A DNA stretch of 53,597 nucleotides from Pantoea conspicua (GTDB lineage Bacteria > Pseudomonadota > Gammaproteobacteria > Enterobacterales > Enterobacteriaceae), in the NCBI RefSeq assembly GCF_002095315.1, contig NZ_MLFN01000026.1, positions 1 to 53,597 of the forward strand, written 5' to 3'. Shown one piece after another: positions 9,079 through 18,587 of this stretch. The notes below the pieces were generated by a model. The model was not told the origin of the DNA, did no database searches, and saw only the letters and a list, made by a program, of their open reading frames with translations. A program made the translations under genes and the position numbers. How positions within the stretch are numbered: the stretch's first letter is position 1; every line of letters starts with the position of its first letter.

Positions 9079-9779
9079 AAAATATCGAAGAGCAGACTGA
9101 CACTACCGTTCTGCTGGACGATCAGGCCGTCAGCGATTATCTGCGGCAAAATCCCGATTTCTTCATCCGCAACGCCCGCCAGATTGAACAGATGGCGGTG
9201 CCGCATCCAGTGCGCGGCAGCGTGTCACTGGTTGAGTGGCACATGGCGCGGCAGCGTAACCATATTCAGCAGCTGGAAGAAGAGATCACCCTGCTGATGG
9301 AGCAGGCGACCGCCAATCACGAGCTGTTTGATCGCTTGCTGGCGCTGCAAAGCCATCTGGCGGCGGCCGATTCGCTGCAGGAGATGCTTAATCGTCTGCA
9401 CCGCTGGGCGCGTGAACTCGGCCTGGCCGGTGCTAACGTGCGCCTGTTCAGTGATAAATGGCAGCTCGGCGCGCCCTCTGATTTCTTCCAGCTTAGCCTG
9501 TCGCGTCAGGCATTTGAGCCGCTGCGGATTCAGCGCTTCGGCAATCAGCAGCACTATCTGGGTAATATTAATGGCCCGGAATTACTGCTGCTGTTGCCGC
9601 AGGCCAAAGCGATCGGTTCGGTTGCGATGTCCCTGATGGGTGAAGCCGGCGATCTGGGCGTGCTGATCTTCAGCAGTCGCGACAGCCAGCATTATCAATC
9701 CGGCATGGGGACGCTGCTGTTGCAGCACCTGTCGCAGATGATGCCTGATTTGCTGACCCGCTGGGTTGAACGCGCATGA
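9075..9779 (+). CDS. yigA: DUF484 family protein YigA
   Basis: 234 aa (E. coli 235). A GAF-like DUF484 protein of unknown function, constantly found between dapF and xerC. Visible features are [14 protein letters not shown], the [14 protein letters not shown] block, and a helical segment [17 protein letters not shown] that may be coiled coil. Four-base ATGA overlaps with both neighbours indicate translational coupling. Confidence 0.93.
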   Translation: MKNIEEQTDTTVLLDDQAVSDYLRQNPDFFIRNARQIEQMAVPHPVRGSVSLVEWHMARQRNHIQQLEEEITLLMEQATANHELFDRLLALQSHLAAADSLQEMLNRLHRWARELGLAGANVRLFSDKWQLGAPSDFFQLSLSRQAFEPLRIQRFGNQQHYLGNINGPELLLLLPQAKAIGSVAMSLMGEAGDLGVLIFSSRDSQHYQSGMGTLLLQHLSQMMPDLLTRWVERA

Positions 9780-10681
9780 GCAGCACGCTGCAGGAGGCCG
9801 TTGACGGATTTCTGCGCTACCTGAAAGTGGAGCGCCAGCTCAGTCCGCTGACCCAAAGCAGCTATGCCCGCCAGCTGGCGGCGCTGGTGGCCATCGCCGA
9901 TGAGATGAAGCTCAGTAGCTGGGCGCAACTGGAGCCAGCGCAGGTGCGCAGCATGGCCGCGCGCAGTCGTCGCGCCGGCCTGGCCGCCAGCAGCCTCGCG
10001 TTACGCCTCTCCGCGCTGCGCAGTTTTCTCGACTGGCAGGTCAGCCAGGGTTTACTCAGCGCCAACCCGGCTAAAGGGGTGATGACGCCGCGTAAGGCGC
10101 GCCATCTGCCAAAAAATATTGATGTGGATGACGTCAACCAGCTGCTGGAGATCGATCCCAGCGACCCGCTGGCGGTGCGCGACCGCACCATGCTGGAAGT
10201 GATGTACGGCGGCGGACTGCGTCTCTCTGAACTGGTGAATCTGGATTGTCGCCACGTCGATCTTGATTCCGGCGAAGTGTGGGTGGTGGGTAAGGGCAGC
10301 AAAGAGCGACGTGTGCCGATTGGCCGCACCGCTGTCAGCTGGATCCAGCACTGGTTACCGCTGCGAGCAGCCTTTAACGCTGAAGATGACGCGTTGTTCC
10401 TCTCTACGCGCGGCAACCGGATATCGACGCGCAACGTGCAAAAGCGCTTCGCCGAATGGGGCATTAAGCAGGGCGTCACCAGCCATATTCATCCGCATAA
10501 ACTGCGTCACTCCTTTGCGACTCATTTGCTGGAGTCGAGTGGCGATCTGCGCGCCGTGCAGGAGCTGCTGGGTCACGCCAACCTCTCGACCACCCAGATT
10601 TATACCCATCTCGACTTCCAGCATCTGGCTTCGGTCTATGATGCTGCGCATCCCCGGGCCAAACGAGGAAAGAACGAATGA
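9776..10681 (+). CDS. xerC: Tyrosine recombinase XerC
   Basis: 301 aa (E. coli 298). Acts with XerD at the dif site to resolve chromosome dimers at division. The N-terminal SAM-like DNA-binding domain (about 1-100) is followed by the catalytic domain with all expected residues: Arg in GGGLRLSEL, Lys in [12 protein letters not shown], His and Arg in [14 protein letters not shown], His in [15 protein letters not shown] and the tyrosine nucleophile in that last motif. Overlaps yigA and yigB by four bases each. Confidence 0.97.
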   Translation: MSSTLQEAVDGFLRYLKVERQLSPLTQSSYARQLAALVAIADEMKLSSWAQLEPAQVRSMAARSRRAGLAASSLALRLSALRSFLDWQVSQGLLSANPAKGVMTPRKARHLPKNIDVDDVNQLLEIDPSDPLAVRDRTMLEVMYGGGLRLSELVNLDCRHVDLDSGEVWVVGKGSKERRVPIGRTAVSWIQHWLPLRAAFNAEDDALFLSTRGNRISTRNVQKRFAEWGIKQGVTSHIHPHKLRHSFATHLLESSGDLRAVQELLGHANLSTTQIYTHLDFQHLASVYDAAHPRAKRGKNE

Positions 10682-11394
10682 AGTTTTATCGTCCGCTGGC
10701 TGCCATCAAAGCGATCACCTTCGACCTTGATGACACGCTGTATGATAATTATCCGGTGATCCGCCGGACCACCGCTGAGTCATATGCGGCGTTGCAGGCC
10801 TTTCATCCGGCGCTGCGCGATTTTACGCCGCAGGCCTATCAGGCGCTGCGTGATGAGTTGTTACAGCGTGAGCCGGAGATCTATCACGACGTGTCGGAAT
10901 GGCGTCGGCGTTCTGTTGAGCTGGCGATGCTGAATATTGGCTTGTCGGCTGCTGAAGCGACGGCGGGTGCAGAGCAGGTGATGGCGGTGTTTCATCAGTG
11001 GCGTAGCCAGGTTGAGATGCCGGATGAGACCCATCAGACGCTGAAAAAACTGGCGGAAAAAGTGCCGCTGGTGGCGGTCACCAACGGTAATGCCTGTCCG
11101 GAAAAAATGGGGCTGGCCGATTACTTTCAGTTCACATTGCGGGCTGGACCGGATGGTCGCGCGAAGCCGTGGCAGGATATGTATCAGCGGGCGGCGCAGC
11201 GGCTGAACATTGCGCCACAACACATTCTGCACGTTGGCGACGATCTCACCACCGATGTGGCGGGTTCGCTGCGTTGTGGGATGCAGGCCTGCTGGATTAA
11301 CCTGCGCCAGGGCAACCTGATGCAGATCGCGGATGCGCGCCTGCTGCCACACGTCGAAATTTCGCAGTTGGCATCACTCACCTCACTGCTATAA
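10678..11394 (+). CDS. yigB: HAD phosphatase YigB (FMN hydrolase)
   Basis: 238 aa, the E. coli length. HAD superfamily: motif [10 protein letters not shown], motif II TNGNA, motif [15 protein letters not shown]. In E. coli it dephosphorylates 5-amino-6-ribitylamino-uracil phosphate (riboflavin synthesis) and FMN. Last gene of the lptM-dapF-yigA-xerC-yigB chain. Its stop codon overlaps the -10 box of the uvrD promoter. Confidence 0.95.
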   Translation: MKFYRPLAAIKAITFDLDDTLYDNYPVIRRTTAESYAALQAFHPALRDFTPQAYQALRDELLQREPEIYHDVSEWRRRSVELAMLNIGLSAAEATAGAEQVMAVFHQWRSQVEMPDETHQTLKKLAEKVPLVAVTNGNACPEKMGLADYFQFTLRAGPDGRAKPWQDMYQRAAQRLNIAPQHILHVGDDLTTDVAGSLRCGMQACWINLRQGNLMQIADARLLPHVEISQLASLTSLL

Positions 11395-11395
11395 T
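11368..11395 (+). promoter_or_regulatory. uvrD promoter
   Basis: TTGGCA (11368-11373), 16 bases, TATAAT (11390-11395), lying inside the end of yigB and across its stop codon. Transcription should start about 11402, within the LexA box. Confidence 0.75.
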
Positions 11396-11397
11396 GG

Positions 11398-11413
11398 CTG
11401 TAAATTTATCCAG
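11398..11413. promoter_or_regulatory. LexA box of uvrD
   Basis: CTG-TAAATTTATC-CAG matches the SOS consensus CTG-N10-CAG with an AT-rich centre and corresponds to the E. coli uvrD box (CTGTATATATACCCAG). It covers the predicted transcription start, so LexA would block RNA polymerase directly. The rest of the leader (11414-11559) shows GC-rich inverted repeats but no gene. Confidence 0.88.
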
Positions 11414-11559
11414 TCGTCTTCCTCATTTTCGCGCTGCGGTTCTGATGGTCGCCGGGTGTTAACCCGCCGGCTGCATCAACCGGCTGCCGCAACGCGCGGC
11501 CTGACATCAGGCGGACCAGACCGGACGACGACGCTTCTCTTCTTTGGTAAACGGGGCTT

Positions 11560-13722
11560 ATGGACGTTTCTGAACTGCTCGACGGTTTGAATGACAAACA
11601 GCGCGAGGCCGTTGCGGCTCCGCGCAGTAACCTGCTGGTGCTGGCAGGCGCGGGCAGCGGCAAAACGCGGGTACTGGTGCATCGCATCGCCTGGCTGCTG
11701 TCGGTCGAGAACTGCTCGCCTTACTCGATCATGGCGGTAACCTTTACCAACAAAGCGGCAGCCGAGATGCGTCACCGTATTGAGCAACTGATCGGCACCA
11801 GTCAGGGTGGTATGTGGATCGGCACCTTCCACGGCCTGGCGCACCGCCTGCTGCGTGCGCACCATCTGGACGCTAACCTGCCGCAGGATTTTCAGATCCT
11901 CGACAGCGAAGACCAGCTGCGCCTGCTCAAGCGCCTGATCAAATCGATGAACCTGGATGAGAAGCAGTGGCCAGCGCGTCAGGGCATGTGGTACATCAAC
12001 GGCAAAAAAGATGAAGGCCTGCGGCCAAAGCATATCGAAAGCTACGGTAACCCGGTCGAACAGACCTGGCTGCGCATCTATCAGGCCTATCAGGAAGCCT
12101 GTGATCGCGCCGGTTTAGTCGATTTTGCTGAACTGCTGCTGCGCGCACATGAGCTGTGGCTCAACAAGCCGCACATTCTTAATCACTATCGCGAACGTTT
12201 TACCAACGTGCTGGTGGACGAGTTCCAGGATACCAACAACATTCAGTATGCGTGGATCCGTATGCTGGCGGGTGACAGCAGCCGGGTCATCATCGTCGGT
12301 GATGACGATCAGTCTATCTATGGCTGGCGCGGCGCACAGGTTGAGAATATTCAGCGCTTCCTGCAGGACTTTCCTGGCGCGGAAACCATCCGTCTGGAGC
12401 AAAACTATCGCTCAACCAACAACATTCTGAAGTCTGCCAACGCCCTGATCGCCAATAACAACGGGCGTCTGGGTAAAGAGCTGTGGACCGACGGCAGCGA
12501 TGGCGAGCCTATCTCCATCTATTGCGCCTTTAACGAGCTGGACGAAGCGCGTTTTGTGGTAAACCGCATCAAGACGTGGATGGAAAATGGCAACGCGCTG
12601 AACGATTGCGCCATTCTTTATCGCAGCAACGCCCAGTCGCGCGTGCTGGAAGAGGCGCTGCTGCAAAGCAGTATGCCGTACCGGATTTATGGCGGTATGC
12701 GCTTCTTCGAACGTCAGGAGATTAAAGATGCGCTTTCCTATCTGCGTCTGATGGCCAACCGCAATGATGATGCAGCGTTTGAGCGCGTAGTGAATACCCC
12801 GACGCGTGGCGTCGGCGATCGTACGCTCGACGTGGTGCGTCAGACCGCGCGTGAACGGCAGATGACGCTGTGGCAGGCGACGCGTGAACTGCTGCAAACC
12901 CGGGCGCTGGCGGGTCGGGCTGCCTCGGCGCTGCAACGCTTTTGTGAACTGGTTGATTCGCTGGCCACTGAAACCGCAGAGTTGCCGCTGCACGTCCAGA
13001 CCGATCGGGTGATCAAAGATTCCGGCCTGTGGCTGATGTATGAGCAGGAGAAAGGCGAAAAAGGTCAGGCCCGTATCGAAAACCTTGAGGAACTGGTGAC
13101 CGCCACGCGCCAGTTCAGCTATCAGGATGAAGATGAAGACTTAATGCCGCTGCAGGCCTTTTTATCGCACGCGGCGCTGGAAGCAGGCGAAGGCCAGGCG
13201 GACAAATGGCAGGATGCGGTGCAGCTGATGACGCTGCACTCGGCAAAAGGGCTGGAGTTCAGTCAGGTGTTTATCGTCGGGATGGAAGAGGGGATGTTCC
13301 CGAGCCAGATGTCGCTGGATGAAGGCGGCCGGCTGGAAGAGGAACGTCGTCTGGCTTACGTTGGCGTCACCCGTGCGATGATCAAGCTGACGCTGACCTA
13401 TGCCGAAACCCGCCGATTGTATGGTAAGGAAGTGTATCACCGGCCCTCCCGTTTTATCGGCGAACTGCCGGAAGAGTGCATTGAAGAGGTGCGCTTACGC
13501 GCCAGCGTCAGTCGTCCGGTGAAGCACCAGCGGATGGGCGCGCCGGTGAGCAAAAACGACAGCGGATTCGCGCTCGGCCAGCGGGTTCACCACGCAAAAT
13601 TTGGTGAAGGCACCATCATTAATCTGGAAGGCAGCGGTGAGCACAGCCGGCTGCAGGTGGCCTTTCAGGGGCAGGGAATCAAGTGGTTAGTGGCGGCTTA
13701 CGCCAAACTGGAAACCCTTTAG
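11560..13722 (+). CDS. uvrD: DNA helicase II (UvrD)
   Basis: 720 aa (E. coli 720). SF1A 3'-5' helicase of nucleotide excision repair and methyl-directed mismatch repair. Motifs in order: Walker A GAGSGKTRVL, GTFHGLAHRLL, DEFQDTN, GDDDQSIYGWRG, QNYRST, MTLHSAKGLEF and RRLAYVGVTRA. The C-terminal Tudor-like domain with GQRVHHAKFGEGTI is intact. Promoter and LexA box lie at 11368-11413. Confidence 0.98.
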   Translation: MDVSELLDGLNDKQREAVAAPRSNLLVLAGAGSGKTRVLVHRIAWLLSVENCSPYSIMAVTFTNKAAAEMRHRIEQLIGTSQGGMWIGTFHGLAHRLLRAHHLDANLPQDFQILDSEDQLRLLKRLIKSMNLDEKQWPARQGMWYINGKKDEGLRPKHIESYGNPVEQTWLRIYQAYQEACDRAGLVDFAELLLRAHELWLNKPHILNHYRERFTNVLVDEFQDTNNIQYAWIRMLAGDSSRVIIVGDDDQSIYGWRGAQVENIQRFLQDFPGAETIRLEQNYRSTNNILKSANALIANNNGRLGKELWTDGSDGEPISIYCAFNELDEARFVVNRIKTWMENGNALNDCAILYRSNAQSRVLEEALLQSSMPYRIYGGMRFFERQEIKDALSYLRLMANRNDDAAFERVVNTPTRGVGDRTLDVVRQTARERQMTLWQATRELLQTRALAGRAASALQRFCELVDSLATETAELPLHVQTDRVIKDSGLWLMYEQEKGEKGQARIENLEELVTATRQFSYQDEDEDLMPLQAFLSHAALEAGEGQADKWQDAVQLMTLHSAKGLEFSQVFIVGMEEGMFPSQMSLDEGGRLEEERRLAYVGVTRAMIKLTLTYAETRRLYGKEVYHRPSRFIGELPEECIEEVRLRASVSRPVKHQRMGAPVSKNDSGFALGQRVHHAKFGEGTIINLEGSGEHSRLQVAFQGQGIKWLVAAYAKLETL

Positions 13723-13728
13723 CTGCGG

Positions 13729-13757
13729 TTGACGACTTTTTCGTCTCAGCGTAACAT
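13729..13757 (+). promoter_or_regulatory. Candidate corA promoter
   Basis: TTGACG (13729-13734), 17 bases, TAACAT (13752-13757), starting seven bases after the uvrD stop. It would give a leader of about 260 bases before corA, similar in scale to the long corA leader of Salmonella. Confidence 0.55.
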
Positions 13758-13783
13758 GCGCCCACTATTATCATGAGAGGACA

Positions 13784-13867
13784 ATGCCTTGGACACGCCC
13801 AGTCGATGCTGGCTCACTAACCTGGATAACAGGAATAACATCTAAGGCTACCTCTCTACGCGGGTAG
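13784..13867 (+). CDS. corL: Probable corA leader peptide (CorL type)
   Basis: 27-codon open frame starting MPWTRPVDAGSL, with a good ribosome site (GAGAGG, 13775-13780). It sits between the corA promoter and corA, where Salmonella has the leader peptide CorL that couples Mg-responsive rho-dependent termination to translation. Codons 20-27 overlap the left arm and loop of an 11-bp hairpin, so ribosomes on the ORF would melt it. The CorL assignment rests on position and architecture; I cannot check sequence identity. Confidence 0.6.
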   Translation: MPWTRPVDAGSLTWITGITSKATSLRG

Positions 13868-13872
13868 CCTTA
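13840..13872 (+). promoter_or_regulatory. Leader hairpin upstream of corA
   Basis: CTAAGGCTACC pairs perfectly with GGTAGCCTTAG around a ten-base loop. There is no T run, which argues for an attenuator-type structure and not a simple terminator. A second hairpin (CCGTTCCGC-TTT-GCGGAACGG) follows at about 13963-13983, before the corA ribosome site. Confidence 0.65.
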
Positions 13873-14024
13873 GCGGTTATCAGCGACCTCCCTTTCCTAA
13901 TCCCGTCGCCCGAGTCAGCACTGATTTACCCTTGAAACTCTGTTTCCGTGTTCAGGTTGCCCGTTCCGCTTTGCGGAACGGCGAACGGTCTTGTCCCATT
14001 TAGTCTGCAATGGGGAGTATTGCT

Positions 14025-14978
14025 ATGCTGAGCGCATTTAAACTGGATCACAGCCGCCTGACGCGTCTGGAGCTGGAAGACGAAAACGACAAACTGACCA
14101 CCTCCGTCTGGGTCGATCTGATCGAACCGGAAGAGGGTGAGCGTGACCGGGTGCAATTGGAGCTGGGCCAGAGCCTGGCAACCCGACCTGAGCTGGAAGA
14201 TATCGAGGCCTCAGCACGTTTCTTCGAAGATGAAGATGGCCTGCATATTCACTCCTTCTTCTTTTATGAAGATGCGGAAGATCACGCCGGTAACTCCACC
14301 GTGGCGTTCACCATTCGTGAAGGCCGTCTCTACACCCTGCGTGAACGGGAACTGCCGGCGTTTCGGCTCTATCGTATGCGTGCCCGTAACCAGACTCTGA
14401 TTGACGGTAATGCGTTCGAACTGCTGCTCGACCTGTTTGAAACCAAAATTGAACAGCTGGCGGATGAGATCGAAAATATCTACAGCGCACTGGAAAAACT
14501 CAGCCGGGTGATTATGGAAGGCCAGCAGGGCGAAGAGTACGATCTGGCGCTGTCCCGCTTAGCCGAACTGGAAGATATTGGCTGGAAGGTGCGTCTGTGC
14601 CTGATGGATACCCAGCGCGCGCTCAACTTCCTGGTGCGCAAAGCGCGATTGCCGGGCAATCAGCTGGAGCAGGCGCGTGAAATCCTGCGCGATATCGAAT
14701 CGCTGCTGCCGCACAACGAGTCGCTGTTCCAGAAGGTAAACTTCCTGATGCAGGCGGCGATGGGCTTTATCAACATCGAACAGAACCGCATCATCAAGAT
14801 CTTCTCGGTGGTCTCTGTGGTGTTCCTGCCGCCGACGCTGGTCGCCTCCAGCTACGGCATGAACTTTGAGTTTATGCCCGAACTGAAGTGGAGCTTTGGT
14901 TATCCGGCCGCCATCGGCCTGATGATTCTGGCGGGTCTGGCACCCTATCTCTACTTTAAACGCAAAAACTGGTTATAA
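14025..14978 (+). CDS. corA: Magnesium/cobalt transporter CorA
   Basis: 317 aa (E. coli 316). Pentameric Mg2+/Co2+/Ni2+ channel of the inner membrane: a large cytoplasmic N-terminal funnel with a long helix, then two membrane segments at the C-terminus. The selectivity motif [11 protein letters not shown] lies between them and the basic end YFKRKNWL is retained. The start at 14025 has a GGGGAG site; an ATG 15 bases upstream is less likely. Expression is probably set by the leader described above. Confidence 0.97.
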   Translation: MLSAFKLDHSRLTRLELEDENDKLTTSVWVDLIEPEEGERDRVQLELGQSLATRPELEDIEASARFFEDEDGLHIHSFFFYEDAEDHAGNSTVAFTIREGRLYTLRERELPAFRLYRMRARNQTLIDGNAFELLLDLFETKIEQLADEIENIYSALEKLSRVIMEGQQGEEYDLALSRLAELEDIGWKVRLCLMDTQRALNFLVRKARLPGNQLEQAREILRDIESLLPHNESLFQKVNFLMQAAMGFINIEQNRIIKIFSVVSVVFLPPTLVASSYGMNFEFMPELKWSFGYPAAIGLMILAGLAPYLYFKRKNWL

Positions 14979-14987
14979 AGCACGCAA

Positions 14988-15015
14988 CGGGCCGTCTGAT
15001 ACGGCCCGTTTTGCT
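14988..15015 (+). terminator. corA terminator
   Basis: ACGGGCCGT-CTGAT-ACGGCCCGT, a nine-pair stem followed by TTTT, about ten bases after the corA stop. Confidence 0.85.
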
Positions 15016-15075
15016 GGTCCCGCTCTGCATTTCTGCGTAATCTACTCCCCTCTTTTTACAAATTATTAACTTCTT

Positions 15076-16128
15076 ATGGACGCTCTCTCGTTGCGCGCGC
15101 AGTGGACACTGCTGTTATTAAGCTCGGTGCTGTTGGGCGGCGTACTGCAATTTTTTCACCTGCCCGCCGCGCTGTTACTGGGGCCGATGATTGTCGGCGT
15201 GGTGATGGGGCTGTCAGGCGCCACGCTACGGATTGATAAACGGCTGTTTCTGCTCGCTCAGGCGATACTGGGCTGCATGATTGCGCAAAGCCTGTCGCCT
15301 TCGATTCTGACGCCGCTGATTCAGGACTGGCCGGTGGTGCTGGCGGTGCTGCTGCTGACGCTGGCCGCCAGCGGGCTATCTGGCTTTCTGCTGGTGCGCT
15401 TCAGTCATCTGCCCGGCCCGACCGGCGCATGGGGATCGTCACCGGGCGGCGCCTCAGCAATGGTGGCAATGGCCGGTGACTTCGGTGCTGACGTGCGGCT
15501 GGTGGCGTTTATGCAGTATCTGCGGGTGCTGTTTGTCGCGACGGCGGCCGCGATGGTGGCGCGAATCGGGCTGGGCGATGCAGCCCACAGCATTTCGACG
15601 ATCTGGTTCCCACCGCTGAATCGCGGTTTTGCGGTGACGCTGGGGGTCATGCTGATAGGGGCGTGGCTCGGCACCCGGCTGCGTATTCCTTCTGGTGCCT
15701 TATTGCTGCCGGCGCTGGCCGGCGCGGCATTGCACAGCAGCGGAATAGCAATTTTGCAGGTCCCGGAATGGCTACTGGCGCTGGCTTACGCGCTGATTGG
15801 CTGGAGCGTCGGGCTGCGCTTCACCCGACCGGTCTTTTTGCTGGCATTGCGTACGCTGCCGCAGATGCTGGCGTCGATCTTTGGATTGATGCTGCTGTGT
15901 GGTGGGCTGGCGTGGATGCTGACGCGGGTACTGCATATCGATCTGATGACGGCGTACCTCGCCACCAGTCCAGGCGGGCTGGACACGGTGGCGATTATTG
16001 CTGCCGGCACCCAGGTCAACATGGCGTTTGTGATGGCATTACAGACGCTGCGGCTGTTCACCATTCTGCTGACCGGCCCGGCAATGGCGCGCTTTATCTC
16101 ACGCTATGCGCGCCCGACCACGGAATGA
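15076..16128 (+). CDS. AbrB family membrane protein
   Basis: 350 aa, about ten hydrophobic segments. The two halves share a repeated pattern (LGGVLQFFHLPAALLLGPM and LGTRLRIPSGALLLPALAG), and there is a PTGAWGSSPGGASAM motif with a later TSPGGLDTVAIIA, which is typical of the AbrB (PF05145) duplicated membrane family, sometimes annotated as putative ammonia monooxygenase or regulator. Function is not established. E. coli has yigF/yigG between corA and rarD instead. Its 3' end overlaps the convergent rarD by 30 bases. Confidence 0.85.
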   Translation: MDALSLRAQWTLLLLSSVLLGGVLQFFHLPAALLLGPMIVGVVMGLSGATLRIDKRLFLLAQAILGCMIAQSLSPSILTPLIQDWPVVLAVLLLTLAASGLSGFLLVRFSHLPGPTGAWGSSPGGASAMVAMAGDFGADVRLVAFMQYLRVLFVATAAAMVARIGLGDAAHSISTIWFPPLNRGFAVTLGVMLIGAWLGTRLRIPSGALLLPALAGAALHSSGIAILQVPEWLLALAYALIGWSVGLRFTRPVFLLALRTLPQMLASIFGLMLLCGGLAWMLTRVLHIDLMTAYLATSPGGLDTVAIIAAGTQVNMAFVMALQTLRLFTILLTGPAMARFISRYARPTTE

Positions 16129-16998
16129 AAATGCCACGGCATCACAGACAAACACCAGCAGTGCCAGCCAGATAAAGCCAAAGGTCACCATTTTGTCTGG
16201 CGTAATGGTCTCGCCGTAGAACACCACCGCCAGCACGAACATCAGCGTCGGGCCAAGATACTGAAAGAAGCCGACGGTGGAGAGACGCAGGCGACTGCAG
16301 GCGGCGGCGAACAGCATCAGCGGAATGGTGGTCACAATACCGGCTGCAACCAGCTTCAGGTTCAGGCTCAGTGGGTTGGCGGATAAATGGCTGGTGGCGC
16401 TGTCGGCAAAGCCAAACAGGTAGATGGCCGCCAGCGGAAACAGCCACAGGGTCTCAATCAGCATCCCGCTCTGCGCATCCACCTGAATCTTTTTGCGCAG
16501 CAGGCCATAAAAGGCAAAGCTCAGCGCCAGACCCAGCGCGATAATCGGCAGCGAACCAAATTGCCAGAGCTGCACCAGCACGCCAACGGTAGCCAGCAAC
16601 ACTGCCAGCCACTGTAAGCGGCGAAAGCGCTCCCGCAAAAACAGCATGCCGAACACCACGTTAATCAGTGGGTTGATAAAGTAGCCGAGGCTGGCCTCCA
16701 GCATATGCTGGTTATTCACTGCCCAGATGAACAGCAGCCAGTTACCGCCGATAGTGAGTGCGGTGAGTGCCAGCAACAGCACTTTTTTCGGCTGGCGCAG
16801 CACGCTGCGCACGCCTGGCCAGCTGCGGGTCAGGGAGATCAGGATCAGCATAAACAGGGCTGACCAGATCACCCGGTGCGTCATGATTTCGGTTGCCGGA
16901 ACATTTTTTACCAGTTTGAAATAGGCCGGGGCGATTCCCCAGATAAAGTAAGCACCCAGAGCAAAGCCAACACCCTGGCGAGTTTGTTGCGTGTCCAT
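16099..16998 (-). CDS. rarD: EamA transporter RarD
   Basis: 299 aa (E. coli 296). Drug/metabolite transporter family with ten membrane segments; diagnostic stretches include AYFIWGIAPAYFKL, NWLLFIWAVNNQHMLEASLGY and LSTVGFFQYLGPTLMF. Named for a link to chloramphenicol resistance, but its natural substrate is unknown. Convergent with the AbrB-type gene, with the two stop codons 30 bases inside each other. Confidence 0.95.
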   Translation of the reverse strand: MDTQQTRQGVGFALGAYFIWGIAPAYFKLVKNVPATEIMTHRVIWSALFMLILISLTRSWPGVRSVLRQPKKVLLLALTALTIGGNWLLFIWAVNNQHMLEASLGYFINPLINVVFGMLFLRERFRRLQWLAVLLATVGVLVQLWQFGSLPIIALGLALSFAFYGLLRKKIQVDAQSGMLIETLWLFPLAAIYLFGFADSATSHLSANPLSLNLKLVAAGIVTTIPLMLFAAACSRLRLSTVGFFQYLGPTLMFVLAVVFYGETITPDKMVTFGFIWLALLVFVCDAVAFSFRGRARIA

Positions 16999-17021
16999 GT
17001 CTGTCCTGTTGTGAGGCGAAA

Positions 17022-17492
17022 TTAGCCGATCAGATAAGTGGCGGTTGCCGTAGCGATATAATCACCCTGCTGGTTGTGTAATTCGACGCGGGCCACAGCG
17101 ACTTTGTTACCGGCACGCAGCAGACTGCTGGTGGCGGTAAAGCGTTCGCCGCGTCCCGGACGCAAATAGTCAACGCGCATATCGATGGTGCCCATGCGGG
17201 AGAGACGCTGACGCAGCTCCTCTTCGCTGATGCTCTGCTGGCGGGTCAGGGCATTGCTGACGCACACCATGCCCGCCGCGACGTCCAGCACGGAGGCGAT
17301 CACTCCGCCATGCAGAATCTGCTGGGCAGTGTTGCCGACCAGCATGGTTTTATTGGCGAAACTGATTTCGGCATAGTCGGCATCCAGCCGCGTCAGCTCC
17401 AGACCTAACGCCTGATTAAACGGCATGTGATAAACGAAAATTTCGCCAACCAGACGGCGAGCATCCTGCTGCGTCAGCACGAGTGATGACAT
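17022..17492 (-). CDS. yigI: Hotdog-fold thioesterase YigI
   Basis: 156 aa (E. coli 155). PaaI/YbgC-type acyl-CoA thioesterase fold: [17 protein letters not shown] carries the region with the usual catalytic acid, and [15 protein letters not shown] is the second hotdog signature. E. coli YigI acts on medium- and long-chain acyl-CoA. The start [15 protein letters not shown] is chosen by family; the open frame continues 39 codons upstream without homology. Confidence 0.92.
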   Translation of the reverse strand: MSSLVLTQQDARRLVGEIFVYHMPFNQALGLELTRLDADYAEISFANKTMLVGNTAQQILHGGVIASVLDVAAGMVCVSNALTRQQSISEEELRQRLSRMGTIDMRVDYLRPGRGERFTATSSLLRAGNKVAVARVELHNQQGDYIATATATYLIG

Positions 17493-17684
17493 GATGAAGT
17501 GTCCTGAAAATTCGGGCCAGAGGGCGCGTAATGTTAATGAGATGTGTATTCTATGCCGCGCGCGAGGGGGTTTCCAGTTTAAGAAATCAGCTCTCATCTT
17601 CACTGCCATTTGTGTGTAGAATGGCCTGCTTTTTAATACACCCTTTCGGTACTTTTTACTACGCAGCGCTCACCGGAGAATTTT

Positions 17685-18563
17685 ATGCGTAAGCATCGCG
17701 CCTTGCTGGCGGCTATGGTATTACTTCCTGCACTGGCGCAGGCGGACGAAGCTCAGGTTAAAGAGGTTCATGACGCGCCGCAGGTACGTGGCAGCATCAT
17801 CGCTAACCTGCTGGAGAAGCATGATAATCCCTTTGTTCTCTATCCTTACGAGAACAACTATCTTCTCTATACCTATACCAGCGATCTTAATAAAGAGGCG
17901 ATCTCCTCCTATAACTGGGCTGAAAATGCCCGTAAGGATGAGGTAAAATTTCAGCTCAGCCTGGCGTTCCCGCTGTGGCGCGGTATCCTGGGCGATAATT
18001 CGGTGCTGGCTGCCTCGTATACGCAGCGTTCCTGGTGGCAGTTGTCGAATCGCGGTGAGTCATCCCCGTTTCGTGAAACCAACTATGAGCCGCAGATTTT
18101 CCTTGGCTGGGCGACCGATTACTCGTTCGCGGGCTGGACCCTGCGTGATATTGAAGTGGGTCTGAACCATGAATCCAATGGCCGTAGCGACCCCACTTCA
18201 CGTAGCTGGAACCGCGTCTACACGCGTCTGATGGCGCAGAACGGCAACTTCATGGCGGAAATCAAACCCTGGTACCGCATTCCGGAAGGGGAAAGCAGCG
18301 ATGATAATCCCGATATCACTAAATATATGGGTTACTACCGCGCCAAATTGGGTTATATGGTCGGCGATAGCATCTTCAGTGTGGAAGGCAACTATAACTG
18401 GAACAGTGGTTATGGCGGCGCGACTTTTGCCTGGAGCTATCCGATCTCGGAACATGTTCGCTTCTATACGCAGGTATTTAGCGGCTATGGCGAATCGCTG
18501 ATCGATTACGACCATCGTCAGACCCGTCTGGGTGTCGGCGTAACGCTGAACGATTTGTTCTAA
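17685..18563 (+). CDS. pldA: Outer-membrane phospholipase A (OMPLA)
   Basis: 292 aa. Sec signal peptide 1-20 ending ALAQA, then a 12-strand beta-barrel. The catalytic His and Ser are in NHESNGRSDP and the active-site Asn follows in SWNRVY. It hydrolyses phospholipids that reach the outer leaflet of the outer membrane, as a Ca-dependent dimer, so helps keep lipid asymmetry. The C-terminus ends in Phe (LNDLF) as expected for Bam recognition. Confidence 0.96.
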   Translation: MRKHRALLAAMVLLPALAQADEAQVKEVHDAPQVRGSIIANLLEKHDNPFVLYPYENNYLLYTYTSDLNKEAISSYNWAENARKDEVKFQLSLAFPLWRGILGDNSVLAASYTQRSWWQLSNRGESSPFRETNYEPQIFLGWATDYSFAGWTLRDIEVGLNHESNGRSDPTSRSWNRVYTRLMAQNGNFMAEIKPWYRIPEGESSDDNPDITKYMGYYRAKLGYMVGDSIFSVEGNYNWNSGYGGATFAWSYPISEHVRFYTQVFSGYGESLIDYDHRQTRLGVGVTLNDLF

Positions 18564-18587
18564 TCATTTACGTAAGACAGGAATAGC

